From the NCBI GenBank assembly GCA_016745315.1, contig CP066886.1, positions 186,001 to 250,000 of the forward strand: a stretch of DNA of 64,000 nucleotides, in the 5' to 3' direction. Each line of letters starts with the position of its first letter. Positions within the stretch are counted from its first letter, which is position 1. The DNA comes from Arthrospira sp. PCC 9108 (GTDB lineage: Bacteria > Cyanobacteriota > Cyanobacteriia > Cyanobacteriales > Microcoleaceae). Shown piece after piece: positions 11,801 to 20,910 of the stretch. The translations under genes and the position numbers were made by a program. A model generated the notes under the pieces. It was not told where the DNA came from. It saw only the letters and a program-made list of their open reading frames with translations, and searched no databases.

Positions 11801-11942
11801 AAACTATCCCTGGAAGCCTCTCCAAGATTATGTCACCATTCTCGATCAGCAATTTGCAGACTTTGATTGGGATAACTTACCAGATACTATCAATAACTTC
11901 CCCACATTAAGGCGATCGCTTGAACAACTAGAGTCCCCCTAG
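8883..11942 (+). CDS. Bacteriophytochrome hybrid histidine kinase (PAS-GAF-PHY-HisKA-HATPase-REC)
   Basis: A red/far-red photoreceptor of 1019 residues. Order: PAS (about 20-115), GAF (about 140-310) with PASDIPKQARQLY, PHY (about 330-510) with the tongue motif PRQSFEAW, HisKA with phosphoacceptor His546 in MSHEIRTPMNAILG, an HATPase domain with DTGIGI and GTGLGLAI, and a receiver (about 785-905) with the phosphate-accepting Asp837 in ILMDLRMPDLDG. The cyanobacterial GAF cysteine is replaced (SPIHIEYLQNMGV), while Cys17 is present in the N-terminal extension (DLSNCDREPIHIPG). This pattern fits biliverdin-binding BphP proteins rather than Cph1. About 110 residues follow the receiver without a recognised domain. 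The ATG at 8883 is preceded by AGGAG at 8868-8872. Confidence 0.95.
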   Translation: MDKVENFALTSVDLSNCDREPIHIPGKIQSHGCLLVLQEPELIILQASCNTQLFWGREVEAVVGKTLSQVFTPIAFQKISQSLKSHDLKYSNPIDIELTHNNTPQQLTAIVHRHDHVLILELEPHIPTQTHRAYGIYAQIQSSLPAIENKNSFEESAQFLAQEIRQLTEYDRVMIYRFETDGSGIVVAEDKKPELEPFLGLHYPASDIPKQARQLYSKNWVRIIVNVNDNPVAIYPLHNPITQKHIDLSYATLRSVSPIHIEYLQNMGVSASLCISLINDQKLWGLIVCHHYSPKFVSYELRQACELLGQFMSVELFRQYQKNWEAYQIKVKKIQQLFRQELSVHESDLINRIRTMIDSSGQHLLELVNAQGVVIGLQGELTEFGETLPQPDLDDLLSWLRSYYPQEIFYTDRLAEIYPPAQNYINQAAGLLAISIYLDQATYQIVWFRSEIIQTVTWGGNPNKAVVIDDHNQMRLSPRQSFEAWKETVSGHALGWNELEINAAMELRNTLMLAVLHFSHFALEEVAKRAEMANRAKSEFLANMSHEIRTPMNAILGFCDLLKGLVEDDKQQSYLDAIAAGGRALISLIDDILDLSKIEAGKLELEYHHVYLPILLQEIQQIFLPTAMAKGLSLQINFEPNVPKIIAFDEVRLRQILFNIVGNAIKFTEDGSVTISVRAQNCDDDSRITLEIMVADTGIGINPDQHQQIFEAFVQSEGQSNRRYGGTGLGLAITRRLTHLLGGTLTLDSQLGLGSVFTFTFPDVQITQSHQLNNLQTAIYLSDLIPSTILVVDDVESNRKLIAGYFDTTEHLLLEAKDGYQAIAMVETHHPDVILMDLRMPDLDGIATSQLIKQNPHTANIPIVMLTASVVAKDFELSQNLCQGYLRKPVNREQLAAVLSDILARKIDIQPPNIPQQLTEKTAINITKLPLNQLLELKEILRKEEEKGWPELRDRMTQRELRSFLRRLQKLAKNYPWKPLQDYVTILDQQFADFDWDNLPDTINNFPTLRRSLEQLESP

Positions 11943-12209
11943 TCCCCTCGGTCCTAAGTCATGGTTTGGTAAAGGTTTTGTAAAGAGTTGATGAAACTAG
12001 CCTCCAGATCATCTATAGAATCTTTGAATTTTGCCACCTTTCGGGTATATTTGAAATAGGGAATTTATCAAAATATCTCGGTGGTGTTAGGGGCAAAAGA
12101 TTCTCAGTAAAATTACTGAATTACTCATGTAACTTGGTCTATTAGTTCAAGCCAAAAGCCAGTGATTTTACTTACATACTAACTCGCATTCATCTGGGGG
12201 AGGTCTATT

Positions 12210-12329
12210 ATGACCGGTCTGGAACTGATTATTTTTATTTTTGGCCCGTTTATTTCATTTAGTTTGGCTTGTTTACTTGTATCTAACCAACGAGAGTTTG
12301 GCACCGAACCGGATACCAACAAATACTAA
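12210..12329 (+). CDS. Small single-membrane-span protein (39 aa)
   Basis: An ATG at 12210 preceded by a strong purine-rich site (GGGGGAGG at 12196-12203) opens a 39-residue frame: a short start, a hydrophobic helix of about 20 residues (ELIIFIFGPFISFSLACLLV) and a polar tail ending PDTNKY. The size and shape are those of the small subunits of photosynthetic or NDH complexes, but I cannot match it to a named one. A 60-residue frame that starts at 12241 in another register overlaps it and lacks this ribosome site. Confidence 0.5.
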   Translation: MTGLELIIFIFGPFISFSLACLLVSNQREFGTEPDTNKY

Positions 12330-12578
12330 CACTAACATATCATCAAAAATTTTCTTGGTGCAGCCACCTAGCGGACAACCGCCCCAAAGCGGACGGGTTG
12401 GGTTAGGGAATTGGGGCAGGTAATTATCTACCAAAAAGGCGATCGGGGGGCATATATATCTATAAGTCTCCGATCGGTGATCAAAAGTTCCCGGAAACCA
12501 CCACTAAAATTGGTACTCCCATGAGTGGTAGCTTCCTGGTGTCTAGTGCTGACCACTAGCTAGGTAGGTAGAGACCGA

Positions 12579-12818
12579 CTAGCGCCGACCATCTCCTGGC
12601 TGAGGATAGGAGGGAGACTCCTCTGGGGACTTATTATCGACTGCCATAATCTGGCTATCAACAATGGTCGCCATCTCTTGGGTCAATTGTGTATGAAAAT
12701 CTAGGGAAGCCACGGAGATGGTTTTTGTCTGCGCGGGGGAAGGGGCGACTAAGGCAGCAGCGCCTACAGAAGCGATCGCAGCACTAATAGCCAAGGAAGC
12801 CAAAGCATTATATAGCAT
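12579..12818 (-). CDS. Small secreted protein, unknown (79 aa)
   Basis: The N-terminal 30 residues are a signal peptide (hydrophobic core IASVGAAALVA with a likely cleavage at PSPAQ). The mature part is about 50 residues, polar, with a C-terminal PQPGDGRR. It lies on the same strand as the PatS-like gene 330 bp away. Both are short and signal-bearing, with a Pro/Glu/Ser-rich tail ending in a basic G-x-G-R stretch, so they may be distant paralogues. Function unknown. Confidence 0.55.
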   Translation of the reverse strand: MLYNALASLAISAAIASVGAAALVAPSPAQTKTISVASLDFHTQLTQEMATIVDSQIMAVDNKSPEESPSYPQPGDGRR

Positions 12819-13068
12819 TTTTAAAGACCCTATCGATATGTGGTAACAGAACTTGCTTAAAATACTTGGGCTAGATTTCCATATCCGGAAAAAAATATAA
12901 TTTTTCCCAAAAATCTCTAGTCTAGTTGGATGACAATCAGAATTTTATGAAGACATGGGGGGGAGACAGTAAACGGAGTAATTCAGATATATTCGGCGTA
13001 ATATTAGCCAGAAGTGACGATAATCACTCATCCGGGATCCGCCAGCAGTATCACCCATAAAAATAATC
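12819..13068. other. Intergenic region between two small secreted-peptide genes
   Basis: No gene is seen. It holds an AT-rich palindrome at about 12888-12908 (GGAAAAAAATATAATTTTTCC), positioned as a promoter-proximal element of the 12579-12818 gene. The hairpin terminator of the PatS-like gene closes the region. Confidence 0.5.
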
Positions 13069-13094
13069 CCTCAATTGACAAGGGTTAATTGAGG
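13069..13094 (-). terminator. Hairpin terminator of the PatS-like gene
   Basis: CCTCAATT and AATTGAGG form a perfect 8-bp stem with a 10-base loop. On the minus strand the stem is followed by GATTATTTTTATG, a U-rich tract. It lies about 50 bp past the stop codon at 13147, as expected for intrinsic termination. Confidence 0.6.
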
Positions 13095-13146
13095 AGACTA
13101 TCTGATATATTGCGGGTAATAAAGTATATTTACATGGTTGGATGTC

Positions 13147-13344
13147 TTAGCCTTTCCTGCCGCTACCTCGGTGGGGGGTAGGACTGGATTCAGTCTCTGG
13201 TATTTGGTTGTCATTGACTTGAACTAGCTCATAAATTGATTCATGGGAAGACTCAGACGGGGTAGCTGTAGTCTCCAATTTGGGTTGATTAGCTAGATTA
13301 ATGAGTGCCAAGCCAGATAGCATAATTAAACTGGAAAGACGCAT
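13147..13344 (-). CDS. PatS-like small signal peptide precursor containing RGSGR
   Basis: A 65-residue protein with a hydrophobic N-terminal segment (LIMLSGLALINLA), an acidic middle, and a C-terminus PTPHRGSGRKG. Residues 59-63 are exactly RGSGR, the pentapeptide carried by PatS and HetN that binds HetR and inhibits heterocyst formation in Anabaena. hetR- and patS-like genes have been reported in non-heterocystous filamentous cyanobacteria including Arthrospira, so the motif is plausibly functional here. In PatS the motif lies at the very C-terminus; here Lys-Gly follows it. The HetR partner is not in this window. The coding call is good, and the PatS role is inferred from the pentapeptide and secretion-like N-terminus. 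Confidence 0.65.
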   Translation of the reverse strand: MRLSSLIMLSGLALINLANQPKLETTATPSESSHESIYELVQVNDNQIPETESSPTPHRGSGRKG

Positions 13345-13568
13345 GAGGGAATGTCCTTATCAAAGTTTCCACTATCTAATACCAGCGGGATATCAGCTAT
13401 CCGGTAAAAATCGCAAAATGGGATAACTAGGAAATCATTAATCACTGGAAAATAGGGGATTTTACGGATTCATTAATTGCCCCCACCTGCCCCCCATTGG
13501 CTAGACCTATCTGGTAATAATGCTTAACTGGGGCTATAATTAACCTGAGTTCTAGGAATGCTGCCAAG

Positions 13569-13853
13569 ATGGACGATCGCCAACAGAAACACCCCCAGTA
13601 CAAAAGCGATCGCCGAATGGTTGATCAGCTTTTGGCCAATCAGTCACCGGGAGACTTAGAACTGGCGGAACTTGCGCGTCTGAAAATCCGTTACCAGGGG
13701 TTCCCCGGCGCTTGGGATATCCAAAAAGACCTAGATCGACTTTTGCAAATGTGGAATTACACGGAAGACAGCCTCTTCGAGAAAACTCGCGCCATTCATG
13801 CTGAGGGTCATGTTTACCGCGCTAAAAACCGAGATAGTGATGATTGGGTATAA
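13569..13853 (+). CDS. DUF3288 family protein
   Basis: A 94-residue soluble protein with the start typical of this cyanobacterial family (DRQQKHPQYKSDRRMVDQLL) and the middle LARLKIRYQGFPGAWDIQ. The function is unknown. It ends 5 bp before the cobN start codon, so the two are very probably co-transcribed, hinting at a link to tetrapyrrole metal insertion that has no direct support here. Confidence 0.8.
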   Translation: MDDRQQKHPQYKSDRRMVDQLLANQSPGDLELAELARLKIRYQGFPGAWDIQKDLDRLLQMWNYTEDSLFEKTRAIHAEGHVYRAKNRDSDDWV

Positions 13854-13858
13854 ATAAG

Positions 13859-16800
13859 ATGCACAGAATTGCAGCGATACCAGGAGGCTGGAACCCCGAT
13901 ACAGAGGGGGTTATCTTTATTGAACAAACTGCCGCGCCAATTATTGTTTTAACTGCAGCGGATACAGAAATTCAAACCTTAGCAGCAGCCATAGCTGAGT
14001 TACCCTCAGACTTTCCCAATTTACGAGTAACTAATTTGCTGAACCTGCAACAGCAGCTTACTATAGACACCTATGCTGAGGAGGTCTTATCTCAGGCGAA
14101 GGTTGTAGTTTTGCGACTGTTGGGGGGACGTTCCTATTGGTCCTACGGTTTGGAAGTTTTGGCGGAAATCGCGGAAACTAAAGGGGTAGAATTGATTATT
14201 TTACCGGGAGATGATGGCGGCGACCCGGATTTAATTACTCAGTCTACGGTTCCCCTAACTGTAGCTAACCGAGTTTGGCAATATTTTAGTGAGGGAGGGG
14301 TAGAAAATACGATCGCAGCTTTGCAATATATAAGCGATCGCTATTTAGCCACTAATTACAACCCGCCGCCACCTGTAGCCATTCCCAGGGTCGGTCGTTA
14401 TCCGTGGCGCGCGCTGTCCCCGGTCTCTAACTATCGGGAAGTGGGAATATTATTCTATCGCGCCCATTATCTATCAGGAAATACTGCCCCCATTGATAGC
14501 CTTTGTCAAGCCTTGGCGGCTCGTCAACTTAACCCGGTTCCCCTGTTTGTTTCATCCTTGCGAGATCCAGAAATCCAACAGGAGGCGATCGCCTATTTAA
14601 CCAAAGCCAGACTCTTAATAAATACCACAAGTTTCTCGATTTCATCCCTGGATAATTCCGACCTACCCAGCGCCCCCCTGTTTTCTTTAGATATCCCCAC
14701 ATTACAAGCGATTCTGAGTGGTATTAGCGAACAGAGATGGCAATCAAGTCCCCTCGGATTACCTCCCCGTGATGTGGCGATGAATATCGCTTTACCAGAA
14801 GTAGACGGCCGCATTATTACCCGCCCAATTTCCTTTAAAACTGTCAAAAATAGCGATACCAGACTAGAAACAGATATTGTTCATTATCAACCCAAAAGCG
14901 ATCGCATAGAATTTGTAGCCGACCTCGCCGCCAACTGGGTCAAACTCTCAGAAACCCCCACCCACCAAAGGCGCATCGCCCTAATTTTAGCCAACTATCC
15001 CACCCGTAACGGTCGCCTCGCCAATGGTGTCGGACTAGATACCCCCGCCAGTTGTGTAGAAATTCTCCGGGCTTTAAAATTAGCCGGATATACCGTCAGC
15101 GATTTTCCCCTTACCGGAGATGATCTGATTCAGGAACTGACCAGGGGAGTGACTAACGACCCAGAAGGGCGAGATTTTCGGGAAGTTAAGCAGTTTTTAA
15201 AATGGCAAGACTACCTGACTTATTTTAACACTTTACCCGCCGTTGTGCAAGGGGGAATTAAAGAACGTTGGGGGGTGCATTTTTTTGAGAATCCGCCGGA
15301 GATATTACCGATTGCTGGGGTACAATTTGGCAATGTTTTTGTGGGGATTCAACCATCACGAGGTTATGATATTGATCCGAGTCTGAATTATCACGCGCCG
15401 GACTTGGAACCGACCCCAGAATATTTGGCTTTTTATGAGTGGCTAAGAAACCACTTTGAGGCTCATGCGGTGGTTCATGTAGGGAAACATGGTAACTTAG
15501 AATGGCTACCGGGTAAAGGGGTAGGACTGTCGGAGGAATGTTACCCAGAAATCGCCCTGGGACCTTTACCGAATTTCTATCCGTTTATTGTTAATGACCC
15601 TGGGGAAGGTTCCCAAGCGAAACGCCGATCGCAGGCGGTAATTTTAGACCATTTAACCCCGCCAATGACTAGGGCTCAATTATATGGACCTTTGCAACAA
15701 TTAGAAGGGTTAATTGATGAGTATTATGAGGCTCAAGTATTAGATCCATCTCGGTTAAAAACTATCAGCGATCGCATTGTGGAGTTAATCCGCAAGGAAA
15801 AGTTAGACCGGGATTTGGGCATCTCTGACGGGGAAATGGTGTCGGAATTATTTGGCACAATTGACGGTTATTTATGTGAACTAAAAGAAAGTCAAATCCG
15901 CGACGGTTTACATATTTTGGGGCGCTGTCCAGAAGGGAGACAATTGCGGGATTTAATCATAGCCATAGCCCGTCATCCCAGCCAAAATCGATGGGGTTTA
16001 ACCAGGGCGATCGCTCAAGATTGGGGTTGGGAATTAGACCCATTAACAGCTAATCCGGGGGATTTATGGGAGGTGGAAGGCGACCAGAAAAACCGTGAAA
16101 TCTGTAGGACAGTCGGGGATGCGATCGCCTTAATCGAAGACCAAGCCGCGATTTTAATCGACCAATTAATCAGCCAAAATAGTCAGGAATTCCCAGGGGA
16201 ATTGACCCGCCAAGAATTAGTTTGGATCGAAAATATCCTTCTCCCCAATCTGAAAAAATGCGATCGTGAAATTCAGAATCTATTAAGGGGACTTGACGGC
16301 TGCTATATTCCCAGTGGATCATCCGGTGCGCCGACTCGTGGACGACCTGATGTTCTCCCCACCGGACGGAATTTCTACGCCGTCGATATTCGCGCCATTC
16401 CCACAGAAACCGCTTGGCGGGTCGGTCAGTTAGCAGCCGAAGCCTTGGTAGAAAAATACACCCAGGATCATGGAGAATATCCCCAAACTCTAGGGCTATC
16501 TGTGTGGGGAACTTCCACCATGCGGACGGGGGGAGATGATATCGCCCAGGCTTTAGCCTTGTTAGGGGTACAACCAGTCTGGGAGGGTGCGTCCCGGCGA
16601 GTGGTGGATTTTGAAATTTTGCCGATTTCCATATTGGGACGACCCAGGGTTGATGTCACCTTACGCATTTCTGGGTTATTTAGAGATGCTTTCCCCAATT
16701 TAATCGACTTATTCGATCGCGCTGTGGAGATGGTTTCTCAGTTATCAGAAACCCCCTCAGAAAACCCGATCGCCGCCACGGTCTATCAGGAAACTACCGC

Positions 16801-17568
16801 TGGGGTGGAGGAAGGTTTGACGGAAGATGAAGCTAAAATGCGATCGCGTTTGCGGGTATTTGGGTCAAAACCGGGAGCCTATGGTGCTGGGTTACAAGGA
16901 TTAATTGAAGGGCAAAATTGGACTGATGACAGCGACCTAGCCCAGGCTTATTTGAATTGGAGTAGTTATGCTTACACTGGCGGTCAAGGAATTTCCGCCC
17001 CCAAGCCTTTGCGAATCGTCTGCAACAAATGCAGGTAGTTTTACACAATCAGGATAATCGAGAACATGATATTTTAGACTCTGATGATTATTATCAATTT
17101 CAGGGGGGAATGACGGTGGCGGTGCGGGTTCTCCGAGGCGAAAATCCTGAGACTTATTTCGGTGATAATTCTCTGCCAGAAAATCCGAAAGTCCGACAGT
17201 TGCGCTCTGAAATTGCCCGGGTATATCGGTCGCGGGTGGTAAATCCTAAATGGATGGCTGGGGCGATGCGACACGGTTATCGGGGAGCTTTTGAAATGGC
17301 GGCTACAGTAGATTTTTTATTCGCTTATGATGCTACAGCCCAATGTGTTGATGATTTCATGTATGGGGGAGTAGCCGAGGCTTATATTTTAGATGAACAA
17401 GTCCAGAATTTTGTCCGCGAAAAGAATCCTTGGGCGTTGCGGGATATGGGGGAAAGGTTACTAGAAGCACACCAGCGAGGTTTATGGTCTTCAGCAGACC
17501 AAGATTTATTAGATAGATTACGAAATGTGGTTTTAGAGGCGGAAGCTGCCATTGAAATGGCAGAATAA
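13859..17568 (+). CDS. cobN: Cobaltochelatase subunit CobN / ChlH-like large chelatase (one frameshift)
   Basis: The large substrate-binding subunit of a class I chelatase that inserts cobalt into a corrin precursor using ATP, of about 1236 residues. The start MHRIAAIPGGWNPDTEG fixes the ATG at 13859; an in-frame TTG at 13844 overlaps the upstream stop codon. Conserved chelatase-H blocks include HVGKHGNLEWLPGKGVGLS and LPTGRNFYAVDIRAIPT and, in the second fragment, HNQDNREHDILDSDDYYQF and NPKWMAGAMRHGYRGAFEM. The frame breaks at a CCCCC run near 17000: the first frame ends in an alien tail (KPLRIVCNKCR) while the correct sequence resumes as FANRLQQMQVVLHNQ. I infer a single-base sequencing error. 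It could serve magnesium chelation only if ChlH were absent, which is unlikely. Confidence 0.93.
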
Positions 17569-17624
17569 ACAGTAGAGGCAGGCTGATAACCTGCCCCTAA
17601 GAGGCGATCGCCTCTTGACTATTT

Positions 17625-19271
17625 TTACTGTTTTAACCGAGAGATGATCTCACGAATTTGCTCCGATGCTACATCGCGACCTCCCAAACCAAAGGCGATC
17701 GCAATAGCAACAGCGATCGCCCCCAGTAGCAAGCCAAAAGCCAAATTCACAATATCACTAGCAATCCCCATTTGCTGAAGTGCCATAGCACCCACAAAGA
17801 TAATAATAGCAATGCGGGCAGCCTGAGCCAGCAATTTAGCCGAAGAAGTGCCGGAACTCGATATTAGATTATGAGCCAAGTTAGCAAAGTATAAACCAAT
17901 GCCAAAAATGATCACACCCAATAGCACCCGGCCAGCAATGATTAACAACTGCTCAATAATCAAAGTTAAAGCAGTTAAGCCCAAAATATCCGTAGCGGTG
18001 ACTACCGCAAAGAACATCACACCCACCAAAGCAATCACACCCACGATTTCCGAAGGTGTTTGCTTCGCGGGACTGCTCACAGACTTATCATCTATCACCT
18101 CATCCTCTTCTGTGGTCTGAGTTTCGGTAGCCACCGGAATAGCCTTAGATTCAACTCCCAACCACATAAAGATATTGTTAAAACCCAGATTGGTTAGCAG
18201 GTTAGTGACCAAATCTCGGACAATAACCCCAAACATATAAGCCAAGACTAATACCACACCCGCAATAAAAACTTGGGGAATGACATTAAATATCTGATTC
18301 AGCATGGAAATAGCTGGGTCAGAAATTGCATTAATCTGGAGCGCTTGCAGGGCTGAGATCGCAATAGGAATCATCAGCACAACATAAACAATTGTGCCTA
18401 GTACAGAAGATAGGGATGTAGTCCCCATCGCCCTTTGTAATCCCAACTGATTGCTGAGACGATCGAAACCAACGGCAGCCAATAAATTGGTAACAATGCG
18501 ACTGACGATTTGAGCCAAAAGCCAACCACCTGCCGCGATAACTAAGGCTTTCAGGATATTGGGCAGACTCGACAGGATTTGATTAACCATCGTCTGCACC
18601 GGAGATAGCAACCCAGCCAACTCCAAGGTGCTAAGAATCATGGGCAGAAACAGCAGGAAAATAAACCAATAAATGGCATTTCCCAAGGTGTGACTCAGAG
18701 AAAAATGGCTCTCGCTTTCCCCATGGCTAACCTGCTGGTTGAGTCGCTCATCCAGCCTGAACATATCCAGGAACTTAATCATCAAGGTTCGGCAAATGGT
18801 GGCAAATACCCAGGCGATCGCTAACAAGCCCGCTGCCCCTAATATCCTAGGTAGGTAGCGGGTGATTTCATTCAACAGGGTAGTCAAGGGAGCCGAAACA
18901 GAAGTTAACTGGAGTCGGTCAAAGAAACCAATAATCGCAAAAATAAAGATAACCCAGAAAACCAGGGTTCCTGCCCATTTTTCTACGGGGAAGTCTTCGC
19001 CGCCTTCAGTAGACCCAGAAATCCAACTGACCAGTTTATTATCTATATCGGTCTTTTTGAGTAGCTTTTTGACCAATGAAGCCGCAAACAGAGCAACTAG
19101 GTAGCCAACTAACAGAATTAAAATGGCCGCCCCAAAATCAACAAGGGATATATCCCCCATGCGAAAATTCATTAATTCATCCACGGGATTCGGTGATGAA
19201 TTCTCTTGAGCTAAAGTTAAATGGGATAGGTTCGCTATTCCTATCCCCAAGGGACTGGAAGTTTCAATCAT
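17625..19271 (-). CDS. Mechanosensitive channel-like protein with repeated TM-helix domains
   Basis: 548 residues with some ten or more hydrophobic helices in three repeated blocks, each with a pattern such as LNEITRYLPRILGAAGLLAI, VNQILSSLPNILKALVIAAG and LNQIFNVIPQVFIAGVVLVL followed by a V-x-N-L-L amphipathic helix. This is the conserved TM-helix repeat found near MscS-family proteins. The C-terminus (AFGLGGRDVASEQIREII) matches the end of that family, but I see no clear MscS beta domain. It probably acts in the inner membrane in osmotic or cell-envelope stress. It is convergent with cobN, 57 bp away. Confidence 0.75.
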   Translation of the reverse strand: MIETSSPLGIGIANLSHLTLAQENSSPNPVDELMNFRMGDISLVDFGAAILILLVGYLVALFAASLVKKLLKKTDIDNKLVSWISGSTEGGEDFPVEKWAGTLVFWVIFIFAIIGFFDRLQLTSVSAPLTTLLNEITRYLPRILGAAGLLAIAWVFATICRTLMIKFLDMFRLDERLNQQVSHGESESHFSLSHTLGNAIYWFIFLLFLPMILSTLELAGLLSPVQTMVNQILSSLPNILKALVIAAGGWLLAQIVSRIVTNLLAAVGFDRLSNQLGLQRAMGTTSLSSVLGTIVYVVLMIPIAISALQALQINAISDPAISMLNQIFNVIPQVFIAGVVLVLAYMFGVIVRDLVTNLLTNLGFNNIFMWLGVESKAIPVATETQTTEEDEVIDDKSVSSPAKQTPSEIVGVIALVGVMFFAVVTATDILGLTALTLIIEQLLIIAGRVLLGVIIFGIGLYFANLAHNLISSSGTSSAKLLAQAARIAIIIFVGAMALQQMGIASDIVNLAFGLLLGAIAVAIAIAFGLGGRDVASEQIREIISRLKQ

Positions 19272-19590
19272 AATTTTTGTAGATGGGTTCTGAAGTTTTA
19301 CAATCTAGCAGAATCATTATCCATTAACATCTCCCCACGGAAGGAAACTAGCAGAATTTGACTAACTCTGTTATTTCCCTCGGTGATAGCGTTGAACTCA
19401 AATTCAGGTGAGATTCACCAGCACAGCTATACTCATCAGTTTTCCTCCCCAGTTTCCTCCCCAGTTCCAGTTGTTATAAAATGCCTACAGAGCAATCAAA
19501 CCTCTGTTTACAAAATTGTTTGATCTCACCGTTGGGGTGGACATTAGTTCATTCAACGGATAACGTTCTGAATATAGCTTGAGGCTTAGG
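19272..19590. other. Divergent intergenic region with a 12-bp direct repeat
   Basis: 319 bp between the divergent channel and SRPBCC genes. It must hold both promoters. The only visible structure is a direct duplication of TTTCCTCCCCAG at about 19441-19464. No RNA gene is recognised. Confidence 0.5.
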
Positions 19591-20043
19591 ATGTCATCTC
19601 GTCAAGTATTTGAACAGTCTATTCACATTAAAGCGATCGCCACTACCGTTGAGCGCTGTATTACTGATCGCCATTTAATGCGTCGTTGGCTAAATCCTGC
19701 CCTACGTTGCGATCCCGTCGGTGATTGGAATACCGATGTAGGGGGACGTTCCCGGTTTATTATTCAAATTCCCCTTATTCAACCCACCTTAGAGAGTATT
19801 GTCCGGGAAAGAGAACCGGGGCTAATTGTCTGGGGATTTGATGGATTTTTCCAAGGATGCGATCGCTGGGAATGTCAACCCCAATCCCAGGGAACCTACT
19901 TATTAAATCGCTTTGAATTTGAGATTAATAACCCCTTAATTGCCTTTGGTTTTAATCGGTTCGCCGCCCCTTGGACTAAGGCGGACATGGAAGCTCAATT
20001 GCGGCGGTTGAAGCGAGTAGCAGAAGAACAGCAAAACCTATAG
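19591..20043 (+). CDS. SRPBCC (START-like) family protein
   Basis: About 150 residues with the helix-grip pattern of polyketide-cyclase/START-like proteins: an N-terminal strand (VFEQSIHIKAIATTVERC), then DRHLMRRWLNPALRCDPVG and a C-terminal amphipathic helix (TKADMEAQLRRLKRVAEEQ). Such proteins bind a hydrophobic ligand, which is unknown here. I use the ATG at 19591 (MSSRQVFEQ) rather than the alternative four codons upstream. It is the last clearly host gene on the plus strand before the island. Confidence 0.75.
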   Translation: MSSRQVFEQSIHIKAIATTVERCITDRHLMRRWLNPALRCDPVGDWNTDVGGRSRFIIQIPLIQPTLESIVREREPGLIVWGFDGFFQGCDRWECQPQSQGTYLLNRFEFEINNPLIAFGFNRFAAPWTKADMEAQLRRLKRVAEEQQNL

Positions 20044-20159
20044 GAAGATCCCCATACAAAAAGGGAACCCTCCTATATACGAGAAAGATCCCCCCATTGT
20101 CTTAAATTTAATTACTGCAACACCATCCCCAATCTCAAGCCTTGGGGATTATTGCCAAC

Positions 20160-20804
20160 TTAATTACAAATCAGTTGTCGAATTTCTGGTTGAGCCTTCA
20201 AAAACGCGATCGCTTGTTCTCCTAGTTCACTAACGTCATCATACAAACTCATCAGATTGTTGACATCTACCGTGATCGTATCAACCGCTTGGAACCCTAA
20301 AACCACATCCAACATGGTTAACCGACCATCTCGAGTTGAATCTCGCAAAGCCGACAGCACATCATCAACAATGTTATCAATAGAACTACTAGGATTAATA
20401 AACAGACTAAAGGCCCCCACAGCTAATCGACCATAACTCGAACCTAACAGGCTATTAACTACATCCGTGGGAACATTTACCCCAAAATTGAGAGCATTGC
20501 GGAAAGTGGTAATTTGAGAATCACTCAGTTCCGCCAAAGTAAATAAAGAGTTAAGTTGGTTAGACCTTTGTCCTGTTTCAGCAAATGTCTGCAAATCTTG
20601 AAACTCTAAGGAAATACTAGCGGGGCCGTAAATTAATTGGATCGCTTCGACTGCAGGAGCCGGGCGACTCATGAAAATTGTCAGACTGGCAGTGATTCCT
20701 ACAATCATCACTAAACTCAGGGATATATATTTAGAGATCCCTTTGGTGAAGACACTGTAAGGGCTACGAAGTCCCTGACGAAAAGATTTTAGCGAAAAGT
20801 TCAT
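20160..20804 (-). CDS. DUF1400-containing exported protein (hydrolase-associated domain only)
   Basis: 214 residues. A signal anchor (ISLSLVMIVGITASLTIFM) precedes a region matching the cyanobacterial DUF1400 domain (AIQLIYGPASISLEFQDLQTFA..TG), which normally forms the N-terminus of alpha/beta-hydrolases. The hydrolase part is absent, so this is a stand-alone domain or a shortened gene. Its start codon lies 28 bp from the left 59-bp inverted repeat of the island, so its promoter may be affected by the insertion. Confidence 0.7.
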   Translation of the reverse strand: MNFSLKSFRQGLRSPYSVFTKGISKYISLSLVMIVGITASLTIFMSRPAPAVEAIQLIYGPASISLEFQDLQTFAETGQRSNQLNSLFTLAELSDSQITTFRNALNFGVNVPTDVVNSLLGSSYGRLAVGAFSLFINPSSSIDNIVDDVLSALRDSTRDGRLTMLDVVLGFQAVDTITVDVNNLMSLYDDVSELGEQAIAFLKAQPEIRQLICN

Positions 20805-20832
20805 GCAATATCTCCAGTAGCTTGGAAAGCGT

Positions 20833-20891
20833 CTATATAGCCTACAACCCCTATTCTACCGTTACTTAGGTATTACTCAAAGCCATAACAG
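20833..20891. repeat. Left 59-bp inverted repeat flanking the integrase gene
   Basis: Begins CTATATAGCCTACAAC and matches, as reverse complement, 22448-22506 with a single mismatch. It lies in the integrase upstream region, next to several GAGTAA motifs (20874-20918). It could be a recombination site, or a promoter/operator under autoregulation. Confidence 0.9.
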
Positions 20892-20910
20892 AGTAACAAG
20901 TGAGTAAAAA

